Under the pieces are notes generated by a model that did not search any database, was not told the origin of the DNA, and saw only the letters and a list, made by a program, of their open reading frames with translations. Both the position numbers and the translations under genes were made by a program. Below, in pieces: positions 57,031 through 64,000 of a DNA stretch of 64,000 nt. Numbering within the stretch: the first letter of the stretch is position 1; the number at the start of each line of letters is the position of its first letter. The stretch comes from Acinetobacter colistiniresistens (GTDB lineage Bacteria; Pseudomonadota; Gammaproteobacteria; Pseudomonadales; Moraxellaceae). The stretch lies in contig NZ_CP102099.1 in NCBI RefSeq assembly GCF_024582815.1, positions 3,720,001-3,784,000 on the forward strand. Reading direction: 5' to 3'.

Positions 57031-57471
57031 GTGAATAAAAATAACGCAACAACAGCATTTACACGTTATGGTCCAATCCTTGGAACAGTTATTATTGTGA
57101 TCAGCTTTCATATGCTAATTTATTTAGATCATCCAACACGTTTTTTACAAAGTTTAATCACGCCCAGTGTGGTTATTCCTATGTTTTTCATCATGCTGAT
57201 TGCAATTGTTGTAGATTATATCATTGGGTATATTCCAGCTTATATTACTGGTGAATTATTTTTACATCTTTTTCAGAATAAATTAGCCAGAGCCAGTCTA
57301 TATCAAATCATTGCTTATGGTTGTTTCAGTGGTCTTCTGTGGGCACCCCTCCTTTTCCTACTCGTACAGTTTTCTCAACAACCATTGTTGCCTTTTTTGT
57401 ATCTACAATTCATTTTAATTCTGCCAATTACGATAATTTGTGCAATGATTGAATGGAAAAAATTAAAGTAA
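57031..57471 (+). CDS. Small inner-membrane protein of unknown function
   Basis: 146 residues from GTG 57031. Four hydrophobic segments, with a charged loop between the first pairs (YLDHPTRFLQSL). No signature of a known family. No clear ribosome site. Short gap after the metG terminator. Real gene by composition and length, but moderate confidence. Confidence 0.6.
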   Translation: MNKNNATTAFTRYGPILGTVIIVISFHMLIYLDHPTRFLQSLITPSVVIPMFFIMLIAIVVDYIIGYIPAYITGELFLHLFQNKLARASLYQIIAYGCFSGLLWAPLLFLLVQFSQQPLLPFLYLQFILILPITIICAMIEWKKLK

Positions 57472-57650
57472 CATTCACTCAATTTTGTCTTTTATGCAGA
57501 TATTACTGATTTAAAAAGCATATAGAGATTATTTATTCTGATATTCAATTGAAGAGTAAAATGATTTTCTTTTGAGGATTTATTGACTTTAAATCTACAG
57601 ATATGCATGCTAAAAATAGACAATTCAACTAATTTAGAGAATATTTATAA

Positions 57651-58628
57651 ATGAAAAAAACAGCCCTACTCCTTTCAGCCTCATTCCTTTGTAGCTTCCC
57701 TTTACTCAGCCATGCAGGAACCAGCAAAACCCTGCCGATTATTGAACAACAAAAACAGGTTGCGGGTTTCTATCAACATCAAGTCGGTGATGTACAAATT
57801 ACTGCCCTGCTCGATGGCACCAATTTTATGTCGCCAAGCTTGTTTAAAGATATCTCACCGCAACAAGTCCAGCAAATCTTGAAGAAATACTACGCTGATC
57901 AAGAGAAAGGCGTACAGACTTCTATCAATGCTTTCCTCGTCAATACCGGAAAATCACTGGTTTTAGTGGATAGCGGTGCAGCCAGTTGTTTTGGCCCACA
58001 TTTGGGCTCGATCCTAAAAAATCTGGTCGCTTCGGGTTACAAGCCTGAACAGGTCGATACCATTTTACTCACACATTTACACCCTGATCATGTCTGTGGC
58101 ATCAGTAAAGATGGCGTTGCCAACTTCCCTAATGCAACCGTGTATGTCTCAAGTGACGAAGCCAATTATTGGCTAGATCCCAAACAGGCAGCCAAGCTTC
58201 CAAAAGACAAACAAGCGGGTTATGAAGGAACGGTGAAGCACATTAAACAGGCCATCACCCCTTACCAAGCCAAGCAACGCTTTAAAACCTATAAACTGGG
58301 TGATGAGATTCAAGGTTTTAAAGTCATCAATACGGCGGGACATACGCCAGGGCACTTTAGCTATGAATTAAAGAGCAAAGGTGAAAGCGTGGTGTTTATT
58401 GGGGATATCGTGCATTCACATACCGTACAGTTTGATCAACCGAAAACAGCGATTGAATACGATATTGATCCGAAAAAAGCGGTTGAAACACGTTTAAAAC
58501 AGTTTGCTGATTTCGCCAAAAACGGCCAAACCATAGCAGCTCCGCATTTACCTTTCCCGGGGATTGGGCATATTTATTCTGCTGATGGAAAAAGCTATCA
58601 ATGGATTCCTGTACACTTTAAAGATTAA
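57651..58628 (+). CDS. Exported MBL-fold metallo-hydrolase
   Basis: 325 residues. Signal peptide MKKTALLLSASFLCSFPLLSHA. The metal site is complete: THLHPDHVCG (HxHxDH), a later His in TAGHTPGHF, Asp in FIGDIVHSH and His in APHLPFPG. Layout (ITALLDGTNFM ... LVLVDSGAA) fits the group of lactonase- and sulfatase-like periplasmic enzymes that includes acyl-homoserine lactonases; the true substrate cannot be told. Monocistronic, with its own terminator. Confidence 0.88.
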   Translation: MKKTALLLSASFLCSFPLLSHAGTSKTLPIIEQQKQVAGFYQHQVGDVQITALLDGTNFMSPSLFKDISPQQVQQILKKYYADQEKGVQTSINAFLVNTGKSLVLVDSGAASCFGPHLGSILKNLVASGYKPEQVDTILLTHLHPDHVCGISKDGVANFPNATVYVSSDEANYWLDPKQAAKLPKDKQAGYEGTVKHIKQAITPYQAKQRFKTYKLGDEIQGFKVINTAGHTPGHFSYELKSKGESVVFIGDIVHSHTVQFDQPKTAIEYDIDPKKAVETRLKQFADFAKNGQTIAAPHLPFPGIGHIYSADGKSYQWIPVHFKD

Positions 58629-58653
58629 GACAAATGAGCTGATTCTAGGCAAT

Positions 58654-58682
58654 AAAAAAGCGACCTTCTCGGTCGCTTTTTT
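58654..58682 (+). terminator. Terminator between the MBL gene and second lysE
   Basis: AAAAAAGCGACC / GGTCGCTTTTTT with loop TTCTC; serves both convergent genes. Confidence 0.9.
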
Positions 58683-58691
58683 ATTGCTGCA

Positions 58692-59315
58692 TCATTTCAT
58701 GCCAAAGATTAACTTTAACCCCAGCAAGGTCATGACCCCACCTGCGATACGATCAAATATCGATTTAGATTTTAAATAAACTTTGCGTGGCCCTTCTGCT
58801 GACAATGCCACCGCAACCAACGAATACCAACCTGCATCAATAAAGAAACACAGCATTGGCAACACCACATAGTAATAACTTGGAATCTCTTTCGGTAATA
58901 AGGCGGTAAAAATACTGGCAAGAATAATCGCAATCTTCGGGTTACTGAGTTGGGTAATCAGCCCTAAGCGAAAAGCTTGTGCATAACTCATACGGTTCAC
59001 AGTGCCATTGACTGCTTCCATCGGTTCTTTGGCATGTTTAATGATTTTATACGCTAGCCAAAGCAAGTACAGGCCACCAAATATTTTTAACGCGACATAG
59101 GCAGAAGGCACAGCCAGTAAAATGGCTTGTAGCCCCATGACTGCAAGAAAACCAAATAGCGCAGCGCCCGTCCCTGTCCCCAAAGCGGTAAACAGTCCAT
59201 GCTTACGCGAAATCGCAATTGAGTTTTTGGCGACATAAATAAAGGTAGGGCCAGGGCTGATTGCACCCAACATTAATGCCAAAGCAATTGAGCCTAAAAT
59301 CAATAACGATTCCAA
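58692..59315 (-). CDS. LysE/RhtB-family amino-acid exporter (second)
   Basis: 207 residues, six hydrophobic segments, AISPGPTFIYVAKNSIAISRKHG at the N-terminus and LITQLSNPKIAIILASIF in the middle are the LysE hallmarks. Only distantly similar to the first LysE gene at 47145. Exported substrate unknown. Confidence 0.88.
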   Translation of the reverse strand: MESLLILGSIALALMLGAISPGPTFIYVAKNSIAISRKHGLFTALGTGTGAALFGFLAVMGLQAILLAVPSAYVALKIFGGLYLLWLAYKIIKHAKEPMEAVNGTVNRMSYAQAFRLGLITQLSNPKIAIILASIFTALLPKEIPSYYYVVLPMLCFFIDAGWYSLVAVALSAEGPRKVYLKSKSIFDRIAGGVMTLLGLKLIFGMK

Positions 59316-59677
59316 GTGAAACCTCTAGATTAGAATAATTTTCAAATACTAATTTTACTGAAAAATCTCAGCAAGAAGATATAAAAATTTTGACTCATCT
59401 TATCAATTTATTGGCACTTACATATGCCTTACCCGACAGGGAAGTCACAATCTAGAGCAAACACTCAATTTATTTTTAATATCAAACACTTAAAAATAGC
59501 ATATTTATATTACTCATAAACTCAGCATCCATTTTTTCTATCAAACTAATTTTATGATCAAAATTTGTCATCTTTTTTACTGTAACTTTCATTTATTTTT
59601 AGAAGATTAAATCCCATAATAAAATTATGGAATTAAATTCATTTTCATTCATAACGATAAACAACGGGGCACATCAG
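59316..59677. other. AT-rich divergent region, lysE / oleate hydratase
   Basis: 362 bases with no coding frame or RNA gene that I recognise; it must carry both promoters. No clear operator for a fatty-acid regulator is visible. Confidence 0.45.
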
Positions 59678-61300
59678 ATGCAAACGAAGAAACTGAAAAC
59701 TTTAGACCCTTCACAATCACATCTCTGGATCATTGGCGGCGGTATTGCAGGTATGGCAGCGGCAGCCTTTGCCATTCGGGATGCCAAAGTGCCAGCCCAA
59801 AACATTCATATTTTAGAAGAGCTTGAGGTTTCAGGGGGTTCAATGGATGGTGGTCATAACCCACTCAACCCCAATCATGCTTGGGTGACGCGTGGTGGAC
59901 GAATGCTGACCGATGAAACCTACCTCTGCACATGGGATCTATTCTCTAGCATCCCCTCACTCGAAGATCCCACTATTTCGGTTCGGGAAGAATGCCGTGA
60001 ATTTAATGAAAAAATTAAAACCCACGCCCAAGCCCGTTTAATTGATGCCAATCATGTCATTGCAGAAGCTGAAAAGCTCGGTTTATCTACCTTGAATCGT
60101 GCCCAGATGCTACGTCTGTTGGCACTCAAAGAAGATCGGATTGGTAGCCGTCGTATTGATGAGTTTTTTGATGATGCTTTTTTCCAAAGCAATTTTTGGC
60201 GGATGTGGCGCACCACCTTTGCCTTCCAGAAATGGCATAGCGCAGCAGAATTACGTCGTTATTTCTTACGTTTTATTCAAGAATTACCGCGTATTCATAC
60301 GCTAGCAGGGGTTAAACGCACCAAATACAATCAATATGACTCGATGATTTATCCCTTACAACGTTGGCTGGTCGAACAAGGCGTAGATGTGCGTTTTGGT
60401 ACTTATGTCACTGACGCTGATTTTATTGAAGATGCACAGAGTAAAGAGCGTAAGGCAAGCAAATTGTATCTCAACCTGCCAGAAGGCACGGAACAGATTG
60501 TATTGGGTGAACATGATTTGGCACTTTTCACTTTAGGTTCTATTACAGCAGATTCACGTTATGGCGGTCAGCATGATGTGCCTGCCTTAATTCGTGATCG
60601 ACAGGATCATGGTTGGCGTTTATGGGAAACCCTTGCACAAAAAGCACCTGATTTTGGTCGCCCAATGACTTTCAATGGCAATATCGACGAACATAAATGG
60701 AAGTCTTTTACCCTGACGCTGCACGATGATGTCTTGCTGAAACGTATCATCGAATACACAGGCAATGAACCGGGAACAGGCGCACTGATGACCTGGTTTG
60801 AATCGGGCTGGCATTTATCCATTGTTGTGCCTGCACAACCGCATTTTGCCGACTTACCTGAAGGTAAATTCACTTTGTGGGGCTATGGTTTTGAAATTGA
60901 CTACATCGGTGACTACATCAAAAAACCAATGAGTGAAGCCACTGGTCAAGAGATTGTAATTGAGTTAATCCAGCAACTTGGATTCGACGATATTCTGGAT
61001 CATGTCCTAGCGCATAGCGATATTAGCACAGTGATGATGCCTTATGCCTCTGCCCTGTTTGCCTGTCGTAAAGCGGGCGATCGTCCCTTACTGATTCCAG
61101 AAAATGCAGCCAACTTTGCCTTCTTGGGTCAATTTGTGGAACTGGAAGATGATGTGGTGTTTACCGTGGAATATTCCGTCCGTGGTGCCATGCTTGCCAT
61201 TTATCAGCTCTTAGGAGTGGATCGTCAAATTCCAGAAATCTATAACGGTCTGCTCGATCCTAAAGTCGGTTTAAAAGCTTTAGAAACGGTATTTCATTAA
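59678..61300 (+). CDS. ohyA: Oleate hydratase (fatty-acid double-bond hydratase)
   Basis: FAD enzyme that adds water to the cis-9 bond of oleic acid, giving 10-hydroxystearic acid; often used to detoxify unsaturated fatty acids. 540 residues from ATG 59678 (GGGG upstream); an in-frame ATG at 59627 adds an unlikely leader. FAD-binding LWIIGGGIAGMAAAAFAI, LEVSGGSMDGGHNP, the active-site region RGGRMLTDETYLCTWDLF, and FTLGSITADSRYG are those of the MCRA/OhyA family. Cytoplasmic or membrane-associated. No partner gene. Confidence 0.93.
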   Translation: MQTKKLKTLDPSQSHLWIIGGGIAGMAAAAFAIRDAKVPAQNIHILEELEVSGGSMDGGHNPLNPNHAWVTRGGRMLTDETYLCTWDLFSSIPSLEDPTISVREECREFNEKIKTHAQARLIDANHVIAEAEKLGLSTLNRAQMLRLLALKEDRIGSRRIDEFFDDAFFQSNFWRMWRTTFAFQKWHSAAELRRYFLRFIQELPRIHTLAGVKRTKYNQYDSMIYPLQRWLVEQGVDVRFGTYVTDADFIEDAQSKERKASKLYLNLPEGTEQIVLGEHDLALFTLGSITADSRYGGQHDVPALIRDRQDHGWRLWETLAQKAPDFGRPMTFNGNIDEHKWKSFTLTLHDDVLLKRIIEYTGNEPGTGALMTWFESGWHLSIVVPAQPHFADLPEGKFTLWGYGFEIDYIGDYIKKPMSEATGQEIVIELIQQLGFDDILDHVLAHSDISTVMMPYASALFACRKAGDRPLLIPENAANFAFLGQFVELEDDVVFTVEYSVRGAMLAIYQLLGVDRQIPEIYNGLLDPKVGLKALETVFH

Positions 61301-61320
61301 ACAAGCATAAATTGATAAAA

Positions 61321-61349
61321 ATGAAGTAGATCTTGATAATCTACTTCAT
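61321..61349 (-). terminator. Terminator overlapping the methyltransferase stop codon
   Basis: ATGAAGTAGAT (61321-61331) / ATCTACTTCAT (61339-61349), followed on the minus strand by TTTTTATC. The right arm includes the last bases of the methyltransferase gene (stop at 61348-61346). Confidence 0.75.
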
Positions 61350-62113
61350 TGACCACATCGAGAAAGTACCAAATACATCACCTCACTGCTGAACGAACCA
61401 TCTGCTTGAATACGATAATATTGCTGGGTTTGATCAGATGCCTTTTTTTGTAAAGCACGAATAGTCTGAATCGCATATTCAGGGGTTTGCATGCGCGCCG
61501 TCCAACTTGTAAATTCTAAATCTAAATACTGCTTTTCAACGGTCTCAATCCTAAAACCTGTAGATTCAGCAAAGCGCATCCATTCCTGCAAACTATAATT
61601 GCGTACATGACTTGGATCCCGAATCGTTTCAATCGTCTGAAAAAATGTATCCATCACCGGATTTGAATGCCCTAAAATATCGACAATGATCACTTTACCT
61701 TGTGGCACCAAGACGCGATGTATTTCCGCCATTGCCTGTGCCACATTTTGCCAATGGTGTGCTGAATATCGAGTCATCACACAGTCAAAGCTTTGATCGG
61801 CAAAAGGTAAAGACTCCGCGGCACCTTGCTGAACTGTTATATTATCAAAGCCCCTTTGCTTGGCTTGTTCAGCAACAAGTTCAACCATCGACGGTGTTAA
61901 ATCATAGGCCGTCACCTGATCTGCAAATGCTGTAATCTGGTAACTGACATGCCCGCCGCCACAGCCTAAGTCCAAGACCTTCTTCAATTGAGATGACTGG
62001 ATCAAGTGCTGCATTTTCGCAAACTCTATTCCTTGCGCATGTACTGTGCTGTTTAAATAAGCTTGGGATTTATTTTGATATTGTTGCTGATTAACTTGAT
62101 GCTGGGTATTCAT
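61346..62113 (-). CDS. SAM-dependent methyltransferase (UbiE/BioC-like, class I)
   Basis: 255 residues from ATG 62113 with AAGGA seven bases upstream; a longer in-frame start is not supported. VLDLGCGGGHVSYQI is the SAM motif I, AYDLTPSMVELV motif II, GAAESLPFADQSFDCVMTRY motif III, LVPQGKVIIVDIL follows. This is the Methyltransf_11 class; substrate unknown. Its position has no link to the biotin or quinone genes, so I do not call it BioC or UbiE. Confidence 0.85.
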   Translation of the reverse strand: MNTQHQVNQQQYQNKSQAYLNSTVHAQGIEFAKMQHLIQSSQLKKVLDLGCGGGHVSYQITAFADQVTAYDLTPSMVELVAEQAKQRGFDNITVQQGAAESLPFADQSFDCVMTRYSAHHWQNVAQAMAEIHRVLVPQGKVIIVDILGHSNPVMDTFFQTIETIRDPSHVRNYSLQEWMRFAESTGFRIETVEKQYLDLEFTSWTARMQTPEYAIQTIRALQKKASDQTQQYYRIQADGSFSSEVMYLVLSRCGQ

Positions 62114-62213
62114 CTTCTTATCCTTGCGAGCTTGGTCTCTTTTTAAAATAACCGACACTATGCAAAAATTAAAATAATCAATTTTATAACTAGATATAAA
62201 AATAAGTTATCAA

Positions 62214-62891
62214 TTATAACCCAATCAAACTGGCGGCGACATTGATCGTAACCGCCAAAATTACGGTATTAAAAATAAAGGCCAGCACGCAATGAAAAAT
62301 ATTAAGATGCCGTAGGGCTGAGCTGGTAATGGAAATATCTGCGGTTTGTGCAGAAGTTCCAATGATATAGCTGAAGTAAATAAAATCCAAATAATCTGGC
62401 TGCTCAGTTTTGGGAAAATCCAGGCCCGGTTCCTGATGACGACTTTTCGCCAGATAAAAATCATGAGCGTAATGAATCGCAAAGAGTGTATGGAGCAATA
62501 ACCACGTTGAAAAAATCGTCCCGATGGTGAGCAAAATAAGTACACCTTTTAAAACGGGCTGATCTTTCGGTACATGCCCCAATTGCATCACAATCGCAAT
62601 AAAACAGATTACGATGGCAATCAACACGACAATCAGGATCATCCATTTCCCTTCATCTTGCTGCTTGGCACGATTTAAGATCAGTGTCGCCTCCAGATGC
62701 CACATCATTTTCAAGGTCAGAAATAGATACAGCCAAATCGCAATATTCCAGCCAAGCAATAAACAGGTTGCCCAATGCCATGGTGTAAATAAATGCAGGG
62801 TAGCAAAAAGTAAAAGACCTAATGCAAAGGTTGCCGATAAATACGGTCGATATTTTATTCCTCTGAGCAAATGATGTATGAATCTTGGCAT
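62214..62891 (-). CDS. DUF1345 membrane protein
   Basis: 225 residues with five to six hydrophobic segments. The blocks LLLHTLFAIHYAHDFYLA and LDFIYFSYIIGTSAQTADISI are diagnostic for DUF1345. Function unknown. ATG 62891; the TetR gene is divergent 185 bases away. Confidence 0.88.
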   Translation of the reverse strand: MPRFIHHLLRGIKYRPYLSATFALGLLLFATLHLFTPWHWATCLLLGWNIAIWLYLFLTLKMMWHLEATLILNRAKQQDEGKWMILIVVLIAIVICFIAIVMQLGHVPKDQPVLKGVLILLTIGTIFSTWLLLHTLFAIHYAHDFYLAKSRHQEPGLDFPKTEQPDYLDFIYFSYIIGTSAQTADISITSSALRHLNIFHCVLAFIFNTVILAVTINVAASLIGL

Positions 62892-63025
62892 GTTTCACCT
62901 ATTTGTATTTTTTATACATGAGTAATTTACGCTTATTTTTTAACATTGTATGCTGTTATAACAGTACGATGTTGCTACTATTTAACCTAAATTAAACAAA
63001 ATAAAGTTTCCGTAGATATTTACTT

Positions 63026-63041
63026 CGGACAAAAATGTCCG
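63026..63041. promoter_or_regulatory. Likely TetR operator
   Basis: CGGACA-AAAA-TGTCCG, a perfect 6-bp inverted repeat with a 4-base spacer, 35 bases before the tetR start. Position and symmetry fit autoregulation by the TetR protein and control of the MFS pump behind it. Confidence 0.65.
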
Positions 63042-63076
63042 TTTAATTTACATTCAATCTCCCACGAATTTTAATC

Positions 63077-63625
63077 ATGGCAAAACGTCAGCAGCTGGCA
63101 GCACATAATCGTGATGAACTCCTCAATGCCGCCGAAGAAATCTTTCGCAAGCAAGGCGTTCATGTGCCTTTGCAAGCCATCATTGATCATGCGGGTGTCG
63201 GGCGTGCGACGTTTTATCGTAATTTTGCTGATCGCAAAGCACTGGTTGCAGCCTTATTAGAACGTGCCATTACCCGTCTGGAACAACGCTCACACGCTTT
63301 ATTAGCTTTTAATGATGGTTTTATCCGTTTGATTGAAGGCCATATCGAACAACTGCCGCATTTAGTTGTACTGATTGATTACTGGCGCATTATTGATCGG
63401 AAAGACCCAATCATGCTAAACATTTATCAAAGACGCGATAAAGCATTACAACCCCTGATTGATCAGGCCATACAGCATCAACTGTGTCGTCCTGATCTTA
63501 CCCCGCAAGACTTCGGGATGATTACGGCGATCTTGGGGTCTTCATTTCAAGGACATCATGCCTCTGATCAAGTTCGGCTGGCAAAACGCGCAATAGAATT
63601 ATTATTAAACGGCATTAAAGTTTAG
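63077..63625 (+). CDS. TetR-family transcriptional regulator
   Basis: 182 residues. N-terminal helix-turn-helix: RDELLNAAEEIFRKQGVHVP and LQAIIDHAGVGRATFYRNFADR are typical of TetR. The C-terminal ligand domain is variable. Followed after 13 bases by an MFS pump, so it probably represses that pump and itself through the inverted repeat at 63026. Inducer unknown. Confidence 0.92.
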   Translation: MAKRQQLAAHNRDELLNAAEEIFRKQGVHVPLQAIIDHAGVGRATFYRNFADRKALVAALLERAITRLEQRSHALLAFNDGFIRLIEGHIEQLPHLVVLIDYWRIIDRKDPIMLNIYQRRDKALQPLIDQAIQHQLCRPDLTPQDFGMITAILGSSFQGHHASDQVRLAKRAIELLLNGIKV

Positions 63626-63638
63626 TTCGAGGAATAAC

Positions 63639-64000
63639 ATGGATAAAAGCCCTCGCTATCTTGAGACTCCTCCGGATTGGTCAGCAGATGAGCGTCCAAC
63701 TTTGCCGGGTTCGCCTGCTGCAATTGCGCATGCCAGACCAAAACGTTTTGCCTACTTCATTATTGGTTTATTGATTTGTATCGCAGCCAGTTTAAGTAAT
63801 GGTTTTATTGTTGCAAACCTGCCGATCTTCCAAGGTGAATATGGGCTAACCCCATCGCAGGCAGCATGGTTACCCGCAGCCTATGTCATGGCCAATGTCA
63901 GTTCTAACCTCATCTTGTTTAAGGCACGACAGCAATACGGCTTACGTCTGTTTTCTGAAATAGGTCTACTGGTCTTTATTGGTGTCTTGGTTCTACATAT
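63639..64000 (+). CDS. MFS efflux pump, EmrB/QacA (DHA2) type, 5' part
   Basis: The first 120 residues are in the window; the gene continues past the right edge. After a cytoplasmic tail (MDKSPRYLETPPDWSADERP) come FAYFIIGLLICIAASLSNGFI and NLPIFQGEYGLTPSQAAWLP, the typical first helix and loop of 14-helix drug/proton antiporters. CGAGGA lies before ATG 63639. Operon with tetR. Substrate unknown; a partner HlyD-type protein may follow outside the window. Confidence 0.85.
   Translation, partial: MDKSPRYLETPPDWSADERPTLPGSPAAIAHARPKRFAYFIIGLLICIAASLSNGFIVANLPIFQGEYGLTPSQAAWLPAAYVMANVSSNLILFKARQQYGLRLFSEIGLLVFIGVLVLH

Noticed and set aside
61346..62113. Calling the methyltransferase BioC because other bio genes are in the window
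   Set aside because: It is 60 kb from bioA/bioF, and the SAM motifs alone do not separate BioC from other class I enzymes.

Overview
The window looks like a chromosomal segment of an Acinetobacter species (Moraxellaceae). The base composition is AT-rich. The housekeeping genes and their order (GntR regulator-smc-zipA-ligA, birA-coaX, ffh beside a CcsA/YpjD-like gene, dcd and apbC near metG, bioA-bioF) and the protein sequences fit that genus. The species cannot be named from the sequence alone.

Layout. 0-9 kb: biotin genes (bioF partial, bioA, a BioH-like esterase), a frame-broken acetyltransferase, an exported peroxiredoxin, a bacterioferritin, an SDR reductase and ligA. 9.1-10.5 kb: an IS256-family element with 8-bp target duplications sits 2 bp past the zipA stop codon and separates zipA from ligA. 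10.5-24 kb: core genes (zipA, smc, gntR, an unknown protein paired with a small GTPase, a TauE-like exporter, birA, coaX, a small hydrolase, ffh, a CcsA-like protein, dusC). smc carries an in-frame palindromic repeat in the region expected to be the hinge.

24-46 kb is the accessory and most unusual part; all its host genes lie on the minus strand. It contains a TpsA/TpsB two-partner secretion pair, four tandem paralogues (B1-B4) that all end in a two-cysteine motif of the form CYGSLxFC, a flavin-dependent (tryptophan-type) halogenase-like enzyme with its key residues intact, and a four-gene operon (A1-A4). All eight A and B proteins have a Sec-type signal peptide (possibly damaged in B3) followed at once by the same short motif, roughly LxxLxDxxLSxxTGQ. 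It resembles the leader motif recognised by C39 peptidases and the N-terminus of Acinetobacter 'Fil' putative pilus proteins. I regard this as an uncharacterised surface or secreted protein system, possibly with a halogenase as tailoring enzyme. An IS982-family element (6-bp duplications) has landed 78 bp upstream of the tpsA start.

46-64 kb: dcd, two LysE-type exporters, DUF2062, a lipoprotein nucleosidase, apbC, a LEA-like stress protein, acetyltransferase, two small tandem paralogues, metG, an exported metallo-beta-lactamase-fold hydrolase, oleate hydratase, a methyltransferase, DUF1345, and a TetR regulator with a likely operator upstream of a truncated EmrB-type MFS pump.

Two genes are broken at 7-base A/T runs (three runs in total) in a way that one added base repairs, and the IS256 transposase lacks one A in a 4-A run. 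This points to phase variation, decay or homopolymer errors in the assembly. A dispersed structured repeat occurs twice (1.5 kb and 8.9 kb) with compensatory stem changes.
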